From Paralithodes platypus (taxonomy: Eukaryota > Arthropoda > Malacostraca > Decapoda > Lithodidae), in the NCBI GenBank assembly GCA_032716605.1, contig CM064539.1, positions 1,982,342 through 2,046,341 on the forward strand: 64,000 bases of DNA, given 5' to 3'. A program made the translations under genes and the position numbers. Numbering within the stretch: position 1 is the first letter of the stretch; every line of letters starts with the position of its first letter. The notes under the pieces are model-generated. The model was not told the origin of the DNA and searched no databases. It saw only the letters and a list, made by a program, of their open reading frames with translations. Shown in pieces: positions 52,415 to 62,909 of the stretch.

Positions 52415-52841
52415 ACAGTCTTCACTTTGTCTATCAATACAAGAATGAGCTGGCAATTCGTGCAATATTTTTACAATACAACAATGCACTCTGAAACCAG
52501 TATCAGTAGGCCTATGCATCTTTAATATTACGATTCCACATTTCATTCAAGATATTCATATATTTCCGGAAATTAACTTCTAGTTCTAGGTATTTAAGGT
52601 ACCGGTAACCGGTACAGTTGTTACTAAGGTGTAATTAACATGCAATCTATAGCCTAGGTCTATATAATATAGCCATGGGTCTTTTAATCCAGTCACCGGT
52701 AGGCCTACACTTCGAATCCATAGAACAAGTACGTTTTTCTTATCATCGTCTACAACTGCACAGGCATACACTGAGGAAAATGTGTTTGGTGTGGTTTATA
52801 CAATGACTTGTTTTTGGTGTGGTTCAGGGTGATTATTAGAG
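52415..52841. other. Low-copy sequence
   Basis: No element recognised. Confidence 0.45.
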
Positions 52842-53117
52842 CAGGGTGTCAATCCACAAAATATGAATTGTGTTATCATATAGGGGGGTCCGGGGGCATG
52901 CCCCCCCCCGGATTTTTTTTTGAGAATTTAGGTGTCTAAAACAGCATTTCCTGCAATCTAAAAGCAATCAAGATGGAAAATAGGCTATGCCAAATTTGTG
53001 TCAATTTACCTTTTTTGTTTCTTAAAAAAAAAGGGGGGTTGGGGGAGTTTCTGTTATCATTATACAAAAAGTTCATTTGCGTTATCACTCAAAAAAACAG
53101 CGTCGTTTGACACCCTG
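52842..53117. mobile_element. hAT-like MITE candidate
   Basis: 276 bp with perfect 11-bp ends CAGGGTGTCAA / TTGACACCCTG, the style of hAT termini. The interior includes GGGGGCATGCCCCC. An 8-bp target duplication is not evident (TATTAGAG against TATAATTA), so the superfamily is tentative. Confidence 0.6.
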
Positions 53118-53135
53118 TATAATTAGAGGAGGGTG

Positions 53136-53356
53136 TACGGTCGCGCTAATAAGTCATGTCTCAGCTGTCATAACGTTTGGCTCGCTCTGTGCTGTATGAA
53201 TGTCTGTCAGATGTTGACTAGGGTAGGTATGTGTAGGAACATGTTTGTATATTTCACTCATTATGAAGAAATGAAGCTTAGCTAGGCCTATTGCTGATAC
53301 CAATTATTGATAAAAACATACTTGGTGCCGAGACATCACGTATTAGGACGACCGTA
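53136..53356 (+). mobile_element. TA-1 MITE, full-length
   Basis: TACGGTCGCGCTAATAAGT to ACGTATTAGGACGACCGTA. Confidence 0.9.
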
Positions 53357-53569
53357 CAGTACATGTGTGGGAAAGGGAGAGGGTGTAATTTATTGATTGA
53401 ACGGCAGGAAATGGGGGAAGAGGGGTCGCCTGTATGGGTGTACAGTAGTAGTGTGTGGCTACTCGAAACAGACGTGACCACACTTCATAGACTCCACATA
53501 GCCTAAAGTTACATTTACAAAATTATCAAAATCAGCCTGTGAAATACTATTCGGGTGGATTTTTTTTTC
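53357..53569. other. Low-copy sequence
   Basis: No element recognised; ends in a T-run that is the poly-A of the next LINE. Confidence 0.45.
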
Positions 53570-54290
53570 TTCTATATAATTGAGGTAGGCAAAAGGCAGA
53601 ACTGCCTATAGCGAGTGCCTCTCCCATAGTTGAAAGAGTGACAGGGCCGAAATCAAGGGACGTTCGGGCCAAAATGCCTGGACACACGGAGTTTGAAGCA
53701 ATTTAAGTCATAGGAAGAGGGAAAGACTGATTCTGGGAGAGAGTTCCAGAGCTCAGCTGTTGAGTAGAAGAAAGTTTGAGAGTAACGTTTCACTCTTGGG
53801 TTAGAGAGTTTCACAGAGTAGGGGTGGGATTGAGTTGCAAGACGGGTACCACGTGCCCTACGTAAAGGAGGTGGTATACACTGGGAAAGCTCTGAGGAAC
53901 ACTGATTATTATAGTAGAGATAGAATAGCGAAAGAGATGCAACATTGCGGCGGAGAGAGAGAGATTGCAGAGAGTTGGTGATTGGACGGGAGTTAATGAT
54001 ACGAAAGGCCTTCCTTTCAACTTTGTCTAGGAGAGCGGTGTGAGAGGAACCTCCCCACACATGTGAACAATACTCAATACAAGGACGCACTATGCCCCTG
54101 TACAGAGCAACAAGCTGTGCAGGGGAAAAGAACCCCCTAAGGCGGTTGAGCACACCCATTTTCTGGGAGGCTGCCTTAGCAAGACTGGTAATATGGTCCT
54201 TCCAACTGAGAGCAGAAGAAAAAGAGACACCAAGAATATTGAGAGAAGATGAAGGATTGATTTTTGTATTGTTGAAGAATAAGGGATAAG
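53570..54290 (-). pseudogene. LINE-J reverse transcriptase C-terminal third
   Basis: Minus frame from 54290 to 53653: LFFNNTKINPSSSLNILGVS (motif E region), FSSALSWKDHITSLAKAAS, LYRGIVRPCIEYCSHVWGGS, SLSLRRNVASLSLFYLYYNN, FYSTAELWNSLPESVFPS, then stop. The 3' untranslated region and poly-A follow to 53570. YADD is missing; truncated 5' at the boundary with LINE-U. Frame uninterrupted over about 210 codons. Confidence 0.87.
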
Positions 54291-54617
54291 GATGGGACTC
54301 GTCAGCCTTGGTCAGCCACCTGTCTAGGGGAGGAAACCTGATACAAATCCGTACTGCTTACCTAAGGGCAAGGCAGGTTAGTGGATGGAATAGCCGCACA
54401 CCACTGTAGAAAAATAGTGTTAACAAGATACACCGTAGCCTAGTCCTCGGAGTCGGACGGATCCTAAATTGAGTGAGTAAATCCTGTAAGTCCCTTCAGT
54501 AAACTGGCATGGGTTGTCCCTCTTACGGGGAATAGGTCCGCTTAGCCTGCTTAGGAGCATTCTGTGTATGGCCACCCTCATTTAGGGGAGTAAGGCGTCC
54601 GGCAATAGATAGATAGA
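54291..54617 (+). mobile_element. LINE-U 3' region, (GATA)n tail
   Basis: GATGGGACTCGTCAGCC to GGGTTGTCCCTCTTACGGGG matches 36520-36770, then diverges (TTAGCCTGCTTAGGAGC) and ends AATAGATAGATAGAT, unlike the (AAC)n copies. Confidence 0.75.
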
Positions 54618-54619
54618 TT

Positions 54620-54785
54620 GTTACACTTTGTTCTGGTCATCATTAGGCGAATTTATGCAATTTAGGAAGGATCTCTAGGAATCAAAGGGACAAAAAAACA
54701 TCAAGTTCATATTAAACTGAATGTCATCTAATAATGGTTAGGCCTATAGTAAATTCAAGACTCGCCATAATCCTCAAGGGATTAA
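54620..54785. mobile_element. TTAA-4 MITE, left end replaced by LINE-U
   Basis: TTCTGGTCATCATTAGGCG to CATAATCCTCAAGGGGATTAA. Confidence 0.8.
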
Positions 54786-54985
54786 CCCTTTCACTACCAG
54801 GACGTCAGTTTACCTTTCATTATGGCTGAAGTTAGACGGATTTATGCAGTTGAAGGACCTACTTAATTCTGAAGGCATGTTGTGATCGTATTTACACCTG
54901 TGAGACTAACAGTTGCATTAAACAATAAAGAAAATCGTCTAATGGTAGCCAGAGTATAAAGGAAATATGTCATGGTTCTCCTTAA
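54782..54985. mobile_element. TTAA-4 MITE, full-length
   Basis: TTAACCCTTTCACTACCAGG to ATGTCATGGTTCTCCTTAA; shares TTAA with the copy before. Confidence 0.85.
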
Positions 54986-55189
54986 TAAAGACCGATTATG
55001 TACAGTCCCTCATAAAAGATAGGTGACTAAGTCTATATTTTCACGATGCAAGTACCTGTATATAGTACATAAGATGACTGATTGTTTAGTGTTTGTATTG
55101 AGTATGTAGAATATTAATCATGAAACTATATCTATAATTAATTTTAAAGCAAAATACACCCATAGATAAATCCCAATCGCTATATTTGC
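54986..55189. other. No feature recognised
   Basis: AT-rich sequence. Confidence 0.4.
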
Positions 55190-55795
55190 AGAAGGGTGCT
55201 GAGCTGGTATGGTAATTTTGAACGAATGGGAGATGAAAGGCTTACAAAGAGAATATGTGAGTCAGGTACAAGGGGAGATAGAAGGGCAGGAAGACCCCCA
55301 TTGAGATGGAGAGACTGTGTAAGAAAGGCTTTGGATGATAGAGGAATGACTATAGATCAGGCAGGGGAAGTGGTGGTGGACAGGAGTGAATGGAGAATGC
55401 TTGTGAATAGTTGAGTGAACACGTGGTCATTTGGAGTAAGGAGTCGGGCGCAAGTTGGACTAGATAATAGTCCATCAGGCGTCTGGCCCGGGGAGACGAT
55501 TAATATGAAGGGTGCGCCTGGAAGTGTGGTGGGAGGGCTTGTGGCTTTGGCTCCGCTGCATGTCTGCCTGCCGAGATCGGAACCTCTCCGGGTGGTCGGG
55601 GGAGTGCTGGAGCGACCTTGGTGACCCTGGTCTCTGGGTCTTCTCCTGGGTGACCTGGATGTGTGTGAGTTTGTGCTTTTTATCTGTGTTTATTTGTTGT
55701 TTTATGTTGTTTTGTGTTTTCCCTGTTCTTGCTCTGTCTTGAGTCGGCTAACCCCAAAATGGGGATTGGGCCTGAGCATATAGATAGATAGAATA
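55190..55795 (+). pseudogene. LINE-R C-terminal remnant, 3' UTR and GATA tail
   Basis: Coding from 55196: LSWYGNFERMGDERLTKRIC then ESGTRGDRRAGRPPLRWRDC and EWRMLVNS, stop at 55412. The rest matches 41773-42165 nearly base for base apart from small indels. Starts about 20 codons further 5' than the copy at 41578. Confidence 0.87.
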
Positions 55796-56283
55796 TTTGC
55801 ATTATAATTAATTAATAAATATATATAGGTCCACGAATGTTTCTGACTACAATGTATTACGAACGTGTAGGCTACGTAAATTATAGAGCTATAACTTAGG
55901 TATTTTCATAGGCTAACACTCATAATATATCCCAAGCGACACTAGGCATCTTCGGGCCAATTTCATCTCTCTCAATGTATTCAAGGAGTTGGTTGTGGTT
56001 AATGTGTGACTCAGCCTCCCTCATTCACAGTGTAGGCTACCCACTGCCACACCACTATGTTGAGCCAAGTCACATCTACACTCTACTGACAGGTATCGAA
56101 GTAGCCTATAAAATTCACCCACTAGAAGTCTGACGAGTGTACCTTTATTATGAATTAATATCGAAAGATTAACCTATAGTACCGGGTATGTTTCTTTTCA
56201 GCTAACGTTAAATTGCCATGTTCCCATGTTGATCATTCCGCTACTACGTAACCTTACAGTACGTTGTGCTGTGTAATATGGTG
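55796..56283. other. Low-copy sequence
   Basis: About 490 bp with no element recognised. Confidence 0.45.
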
Positions 56284-56496
56284 TTAACCCTTTGAAGCTC
56301 TGATGCGTTTTAGCAGTTTATTTTGGCTATCATTAGACGATTTTATGCAGCTTAGGAAGTATCTGTGGGTATGAAAAGGGGAAATACTATCTCAATCAAC
56401 CCTTTGACTTCCATATACCGTTACTAATCTGAATAAAATCGTCTATTAGTAGCCAGAGACAGAACAGAAACGCGTATTGGAGCTTGAAAGGGTTAA
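56284..56496. mobile_element. TTAA-4 MITE, full-length exemplar
   Basis: 213 bp, TTAACCCTTTGAAGCTC to GGAGCTTGAAAGGGTTAA. The TTAA followed by CCC...GGG pattern resembles piggyBac-type ends. The halves mirror each other around ACTATCTCAATCAACCC. Confidence 0.92.
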
Positions 56497-56610
56497 TTAT
56501 GAAAACTTGGCTTTTATATAACGGAGAAACATAGTAGTTTTACCTTTTTTCCAGTAAGTACCTAGACAGCTGCTAAGGGATTGAGTTTACCGTCAGCTAA
56601 AAAAAAAAAA
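56497..56610. mobile_element. IR-2 fragment
   Basis: ACATAGTAGTTTTACC and GATTGAGTTTACCGTCAGCT match the right arm of 10706-10921. Confidence 0.65.
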
Positions 56611-56655
56611 AAAAACGACAATAACATTATATCCTGTACCGGTAGCTGTTGCCGA

Positions 56656-56660
56656 ATATA

Positions 56661-56694
<34 letters not shown>

Positions 56695-56697
56695 TAT
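56656..56697. repeat. (TA)n then T-run
   Basis: About 21 bp TA plus 20 bp T. Confidence 0.95.
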
Positions 56698-56893
56698 TAT
56701 ATATATATTTTGTATTTATTTATGTACCGGTATATATTTTTGTTGTATTATTATTTTTTGTTTTTAGTGTAAAGATAGTCAGTGTCACCAGTTGGCCGAT
56801 TTCAATTACTATGGGGTCTACTCGTCCCCTCCCCACCCTCCCATAAATTCTTCAGCCACACAAAGCTGTTTTTACCATATGACCACATCAAGG

Positions 56894-57108
56894 TACAGTC
56901 GCGCTCATAAGTCATGTCCCAGCTGGCATTGCGTTTGGCTAGCTCTGTGCTGTATTAATGTCTGTCAGATGTTGAATAGGGTGGATAAGTGTAGGAACAT
57001 GTTTGTATATCTCACCCAAAACGAAGAAATCATGTGTAAATATTGCTGCTACCAATTATTGATCAAAACATACTTGGTTCCGAGACATCACTTATTAGCG
57101 CGATTGTA
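56894..57108 (+). mobile_element. TA-1 MITE, full-length
   Basis: TACAGTCGCGCTCATAAG to CACTTATTAGCGCGATTGTA. Confidence 0.9.
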
Positions 57109-57560
57109 CAGTCGCGCTAATAAGTGATGTCTCGGCACCAAGTATGTTTTGATCAATAATTGGTATCAGCAATATCTAAGCTTCATTTCTCCATATCGAG
57201 TGAAATATACAAACATGTTCCTACACTTACCCACCCTATTCAACATCTGACAGACATTAATACAGCACAGAGCAAGCCAAACGTAATGACAACTGGAACA
57301 TGACTTATTAGCTTGAGTGAGATATACCAACATGTTCCTACACTTAGGCTACTCAACCTATTCAACATCTGACAGACATTAATACAGTATAGAGCAAGCC
57401 AAACGTAATGACAGCTGGGGCATGATTTATTAGCTTGAGTGAGATATACCAACATGTTCCTACACTTACTCACCCTATTCAACATCTAACAGACATTAAT
57501 ACAGCACAGAGCAAGCCAAACGTAATGACAGCTGGGACATGACTTATCAGCGCGACTGTA
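57107..57560 (-). mobile_element. TA-1 MITE with internal block present three times
   Basis: TACAGTCGCGCTAATAAGT to TATCAGCGCGACTGTA. The block CATGTTCCTACACTTA to CAGCTGGGACATG appears at about 57212, 57330 and 57451. It shares the TA at 57107 with the preceding copy. Confidence 0.9.
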
Positions 57561-57574
57561 CCGGTATGCTTCCA

Positions 57575-57725
57575 AACAAGGTAATATTATCACCCACATA
57601 ATAAATGAATTAAGTATCCACCACACCAAAACTGCCCCCTGACCAAACTTTAACACTGTGTTGAAACCTGACACACCCACCCCGTCTGACCACATCTCTC
57701 ACCACCCCTTCCTCCCTAGCAGTGT
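57575..57725. repeat. Left copy of a duplicated segment (empty insertion sites)
   Basis: CAAGGTAATATTATCACCC to CCACCCCTTCCTCC matches 58165-58790 once two MITEs are removed from the latter. TTAA at 57610-57613 and 57650-57653 are unoccupied here. Confidence 0.88.
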
Positions 57726-57748
57726 GTCTAACCGCAGCCATTTTGTTT

Positions 57749-58139
57749 CTAAGGGGATAGGGTTTATATTTTGGTAGGTTTATATTTTGGTAGGTTTATT
57801 TATGTATTTATTATATTAGTTTCCTCGCTAGACCTCCATCAAGCTAAAACAAGAAACACACACCCCCTAGACCCCCCATTCAAGATATATGTGTACATTT
57901 TTCGGTAGAAAAATTTCCCGGCCGAAGGCCGGATCCTCCTAACAATACAGGCTCGCTATCGCTCGCCAGGAAAAATCGACACCTAAATGGCACGAATGGT
58001 CATAATATTGAAAAAAACAAAATGGGATGAAAAGTCTTCGAATCGCCAAACTAATGAGCCGACCGTCTACAAATCTGTATACTAATGGGGCTAATCACGA
58101 GGAAGAAGGAGGGCCAGAAAAACGACCCATCTCCCTTAA
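57749..58139 (-). mobile_element. TTAA-1 MITE, full-length
   Basis: CTAAGGGGATAGGG (TTAA mutated) to CGACCCATCTCCCTTAA; a 19-bp phrase TTTATATTTTGGTAGG is duplicated near the left end. Lies between the two copies of the duplicated segment. Confidence 0.92.
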
Positions 58140-58191
58140 ATGTTACCATATACTGCCCAAGCAGGCCATATTATCACCCGCATATAATTAA

Positions 58192-58419
58192 TTAACCCTT
58201 TCAAGCTCCAATACGCATTTTTTTTTTTTTTTTTTTTTTTTTTTCTGGTCATTATTAGACGATTTTATTCAGATTTTAGGAAGGGTATAATTATGGAAGT
58301 CAAAGGGTTGATTGAGAGTCTACCCTTTTAATACCCACAGATCCTTCCTAAACTGCATATAATAGTCTAATGTTAGCCAAAATAAACAGCTAAAACGCGT
58401 CAGAGCTTGAAGGGGTTAA
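58192..58419. mobile_element. TTAA-4 MITE in the filled paralogue
   Basis: TTAACCCTTTCAAGCTCC to AGAGCTTGAAGGGGTTAA with a T-run insert. The left copy of the segment has one TTAA at this point. Confidence 0.93.
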
Positions 58420-58458
58420 GTATCCATGACACCAAAACTGTTCATCCACTGACCAAAC

Positions 58459-58675
58459 TTAAGCCGGTATCACACGAGCGCTTTTTCCCTCAACATTTAT
58501 CCTCAACACTGGTCTGGCAGCTTAGGAGGTCAACATTTAACATATTTCGGTCACCTAAGTCCATCTATCATCAGTCTAGTTTCCGATACCAGTGCAAAAT
58601 ATTCCAGAAATGTTGCCAGAAAAATGTTGATAATCGAATGTTGACTATAAAAGCGCTCGTGTGATACCGGCTTAA
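58459..58675 (+). mobile_element. TTAA-3 MITE in the filled paralogue
   Basis: 217 bp: TTAAGCCGGTATCACACGAG to CTCGTGTGATACCGGCTTAA, intact exemplar of the family. The empty paralogue has a single TTAA. Confidence 0.95.
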
Positions 58676-58683
58676 CACTGAGT

Positions 58684-58684
58684 T

Positions 58685-58742
<58 letters not shown>
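58684..58742. repeat. (CA)n microsatellite
   Basis: About 58 bp; expanded from the short ACACACC in the paralogous segment near 57672. Confidence 0.97.
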
Positions 58743-58743
<1 letters not shown>

Positions 58744-58790
58744 CCGTCTCACCACATCTCACCACCCACTTCCTCTCATCCCTTCATCCT

Positions 58791-58971
58791 CATCCAGATT
58801 CACATTACCAGTTGACCACACCACACCTAGGCTATTTCCGGTGACTATATCAGTGACTTGCGAAATAAGTGATCTTGCCGCAGTGTCTCGCAGTTTGGGT
58901 TAACTTTATCTAACTTAACCTAAACATTTATTTGTCCATATGAATATTTTCTTATTATTGTTTTCCTTTCC
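58791..58971. other. No feature recognised
   Basis: Low-copy sequence after the right segment copy. Confidence 0.4.
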
Positions 58972-59072
58972 TTCCTAGACCTCCATCAAGCTAAAAAAAA
59001 AACACACACACACACACACACACCCCCTAGACCCCCTTTCAAGATATTGCTTACCTTAGTGATTTGCTTACC

Positions 59073-59288
59073 TTAAGCCGGTATCACACGAGAGATTTTA
59101 TAGTCAACATTCGATGATCAACATTTTTCTGACAACATTTATGGAGTATTTTGCACTGGTATCGGAAACTAGACTGGTGATGGATGAATTTAGGTAACAT
59201 AAAAATATTAAATGTTTACCTCATAAGCTGCCAAACCAGTGTTGAGGATAAATGTTGAGTGAAAAGGCGCTCGTGTGATACCGGCTTT
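59073..59288 (-). mobile_element. TTAA-3 MITE, full-length
   Basis: TTAAGCCGGTATCACACGAG to CTCGTGTGATACCGGCTTTA; the right TTAA is mutated. Confidence 0.92.
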
Positions 59289-59564
59289 AGTGATAGTAAA
59301 GAGGCAAAAGAGTCAAAGCTCATAAGGGGTGCCTCTTCTCATTTTCCTTTCAGTCTCAAACTGGTCATATCTATTTGTAAACATATTTATACTTGTGCTG
59401 CTAACTACCTTTTCAGAGAGACTTCCATTTATTCACGATTCTCGATTTAAAAAACTTATTCCGTTTGGTGGTTCTGTGACGGGGCTTCAACAACTTCATG
59501 CTGTGTCCTCTGGTCTCCATATGTTGTTCTCTGGGAGCTAGCTGCAGATAGTCTTCCTCACCGA
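59289..59564. other. No feature recognised
   Basis: Low-copy; a 60-70 residue plus-strand frame is not supported by any motif I recognise. Confidence 0.4.
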
Positions 59565-59736
59565 TTTTTTGGTAGAAAAATGTACCGGCCAAAGGCCGGA
59601 TCCTCCTAACAATACAGGCTCGCTATCGCTCGCCAGGAAATAATCGAAACCTAAATTACACGAAAAGTTTCAATATTGATAAAGAAAAGTGGGAAAGGTC
59701 TTAAAATCGCCAAACTAATGGGTTGAATGTCTTAAT

Positions 59737-60014
59737 TAGCCTTAAACTCCTGAGGTTTTCTATGAACCGTGTACTAAATGAAATCAGTTTTAGAAGAATA
59801 ACTTAGCTATTCTTTTAGGAATTTAAATAGATTGTGCCTACGACGCGAATGTCGTATTCACTGGAATATTTTAAAACTTGAAATTAACTGAGAGAAAGTT
59901 TGGAAAGTTTTCTTTAGTTAGCCCTAACTTCCCTTAGGTTTTCTATGGACCATGCACAGAAAGAAAACTATTTTAGAAGGCTAACTTAGCAATTTTTTTA
60001 TGTATTTAAATAGA
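59737..60014. repeat. Diverged direct repeat, about 97 bp x 2
   Basis: 59737-59833 and 59917-60014 share TTAGCC, GAGGTTTTCTATG/TAGGTTTTCTATG, TTTTAGAAG, TAACTTAGC and ATTTAAATAGAT in the same order. Confidence 0.75.
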
Positions 60015-60319
60015 TCATTTCACTAGATAGTTTCTGGAAACCGTGAGCCTGACAGGGTAAATATTGGCTTATTTTTTAGTTGGAGAACTGAACATAATAG
60101 GATAGAGGTAAGATTCAGTTAAAAGCCGCGTGCCTGGAAGGGCAAGACTACGACCTACCTGTAGGATAGAGTCTTGCAGCATATACCACATGTACCGGTA
60201 ATAACCAAGGTGATACAGTCGTTTGTATATATTAGCCTATAGTCCTAATAGTGGGTAGCTTTTCACAACCTTAGTATTAAAAGGGCAAAAATATACATTA
60301 CATGAAAGTGCAGTCATAT
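60015..60319. other. No feature recognised
   Basis: Low-copy sequence. Confidence 0.4.
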
Positions 60320-60406
60320 TATTAAGTAACACCCCGTTCTTGACATTAATTATCAATTACAAACCCCTATGCACTTGAATAAACTAATGAAAGCATATGG
60401 TCCTCC
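60320..60406 (-). mobile_element. SINE-1 3' portion
   Basis: ATTAAGTAACACCCCGTTC through CAATTACAAACCCC to GAAAGCATATGGTCCTCC; the head is missing. Confidence 0.82.
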
Positions 60407-60631
60407 ATGATGTTGCACTACTGGCATAGTGAAATGTACACACTAAAGTACATTGCTCGAAAATGTCGAAAGGAAGCAAAATCCTCAATAGTAATTACGG
60501 TAAACAAAATGTCATAATAACCCCCATGACGACGGGTCAGATTGTATTAAAGGATGAACTTCAATAAACAAGTGATCATGAAAACAATAGGTTATCGATA
60601 GGTGATGTGTACGTTGAGGTGCTTGTTGATT

Positions 60632-60853
60632 GGTATGGGTGGTGCCAGCGAACTTGACAATAATCTTCACCCCTTAACTTCTAATAACTCGAAATGAATG
60701 AAAGCAATCGGGCTGACGTTACTATCATTTGGGAAGAGTCCACCAGGATATAGGTGTGGATATTTACAGCCAGTTTGCTCTAGGCCCTTTTGAGTAACAG
60801 AGAGGTCAGGGATCAAGATTATTGTCAAGTTCGTTGGCGCTACCTATAGTATG
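60632..60853. mobile_element. TA-2 related MITE, alternative ends
   Basis: Inverted ends of about 30 bp (CCAGCGAACTTGACAATAA / TTATTGTCAAGTTCGTTGG). The interior (CATTTGGGAAGAGTCCACC, TTACAGCCAGTTTGCTCTAG) clearly matches TA-2, so it is a subfamily with different termini. Confidence 0.75.
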
Positions 60854-60926
60854 GCATCCATGACATAGAGTCATAGACTGTCCTGTACTATACTACTGAT
60901 TAAGTCATGCTGGACACAGATTATAG

Positions 60927-61114
<188 letters not shown>

Positions 61115-61282
61115 TTAAATACATCCTTATATTTTGTAAGAAAACTGCTGTTAAATACACAAACAGACGCTCAACGAAGACTACAAACCCGGTACTGTAA
61201 TCTTGGCAAAACACACATTTGGTTAATATAATGATCTCTAGAAAGTAACTCCCAGTGGCAAAGACCCCAATGTTTATGTTAG

Positions 61283-61652
61283 TTAATGGGACAGTGGCTG
61301 TTTGTTTGGTCAATTCATTCATCTATTCATATATTTTTTAGTTTCCTCCCTAGACCTCCATCAAGCTTAGAAAAACGCCCCCTTGACCCCCCTTCAAGAT
61401 AAATTTGTACATTTTTCAGTCGAAAAATGTCCCGGCCAAAGGCCGATTCCTCCTAAAATTACAGGCTCGCTGTCGCTCGCCAGGAAAAAATCAACACTTA
61501 TATGGCACGTAGGGTCCTAATATTGACAAAGAAATTGGGTGAAAGGTCATAAAATCTCCGAACTAATGGAACCAACGTCTTAAAATCTCAAAACTAGTGG
61601 AGCTAAACATTAGGGAGAAGGGGGTCCAGAAAAAAGGTCTGTCTCCTCTTAA
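61283..61652 (-). mobile_element. TTAA-1 MITE, full-length
   Basis: TTAATGGGACAGTGGCTG to AGGTCTGTCTCCTCTTAA; shares its right TTAA with TTAA-3. Confidence 0.9.
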
Positions 61653-61914
61653 GCCGGTATCACACGAGAGCTTTTATAGTCAACATTCGATGATCAACAT
61701 TTTCCTGGCAACATTTCTGGAATATTTGGCTCTGGTATCGGCAACTAGGCTGATGATAGATGAATTTAGGCAACCAAAATATTTTAAATGTTAGCCTCAT
61801 AAGCTGCCAGACCAGTGTTGATGATAAATGTTGAGGGAAAAAGCCTCATAAGCTGCCAGACCAGTGTTGATGATAAATGTTGAGGGAAAAAGCACTCGTG
61901 TGATACCGGCTTAA
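61649..61914 (-). mobile_element. TTAA-3 MITE with a 52-bp tandem duplication
   Basis: TTAAGCCGGTATCACACGAG to CTCGTGTGATACCGGCTTAA; the block CCTCATAAGCTGCCAGACC to GTTGAGGGAAAAAG is present twice. Confidence 0.93.
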
Positions 61915-62100
61915 TTAAACAAAGCCTCTCACATCTCGCTATGACCAAGGGCTGTGTTGAAGTTATAAACACTGAGCTGCATTCATCACGTAACACTAGG
62001 GGTATTGTTGAGGACTATTTTGTTCACTAATGAATGGGTAAATTGAGAGATAGGCCTAGTCTTTACTCTTTATCATTCCTACAGATCCTCCCTAAGCTGT

Positions 62101-62909
62101 ATTAAACCGTTTATACCCCTACGGTGCGGGCATATTAAACCGTTTATACCCCTACGGTGCGGGCATATTAAACCGTTTATACCCCTACGGTGCGGGCATA
62201 TTAAACCGTTTATACCCCTACGGTGCGGGCATATTAAACCGTTTATACCCCTACGGTGCGGGCATATTAAACCGTTTAAACCCTAACGGTGCGGGCATAT
62301 TAAACCGTTTATACCCCTACGGTGCGGGCATATTAAACCGTTTACACCCCTACGGTGCGGGCATATTAAACCGTTTATACCCCTACGGTGCGGGCATATT
62401 AAACCGTTTACACCCCTACGGTGCGGGCATATTAAACCGTTTATACCCCTACGGTGCGGGCATATTATTTAACCCCTACGGTGCGGGCATATTATTTAAC
62501 CCCTACGGTGCGGGCATATTATTTAACCCCTACGGTGCGGGCATATTAAACCGTTTATACCCCTACGGTGCGGGCATATTAAACCGTTTATACCCCTACG
62601 GTGCGGGCATATTAAACCGTTTATACCCCTACGGTGCGGGCATATTAAACCGTTTATACCCCTACGGTGCGGGCATATTAAACCGTTTATACCCCTACGG
62701 TGCGGGCATATTAAACCGTTTATACCCCTACGGTGCGGGCATATTAAACTGTTTATACCCCTACGGTGCGGGCATATTAAACCGTTTATACCCCTACGGT
62801 GCGGGCATATTAAACCGTTTATACCCCTACGGTGCGGGCATATTAAACCGTTTATACCCCAACGGTGCGGGCATATTAAACCGTTTATACCCCTACGGTG
62901 CGGGCATAT
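62101..62909. repeat. 33-bp minisatellite at a nested-MITE junction
   Basis: About 25 units. Each consists of about 13 bp of TTAA-4 (ATTAAACCGTTTA) plus about 20 bp of the TTAA-5 left end (TACCCCTACGGTGCGGGCAT). Three consecutive 27-bp units (62460-62545) instead read TTTAACCCCTACGGTGCGGG, closer to the intact TTAA-5 terminus. Confidence 0.95.

Larger units (their letters stand above)
58972..59740 (-). mobile_element. TTAA-1 MITE split by a 520-bp block
   Basis: Left piece 58972-59046 (TCCTAGACCTCCATCAAGC to TTTCAAGATA, with a CA expansion) and right piece 59565-59740 (TTTTGGTAGAAAAATGTACC to GTCTTAATTAG) fit as one copy. The block between holds a TTAA-3 and 276 bp of unknown sequence. Confidence 0.7.
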
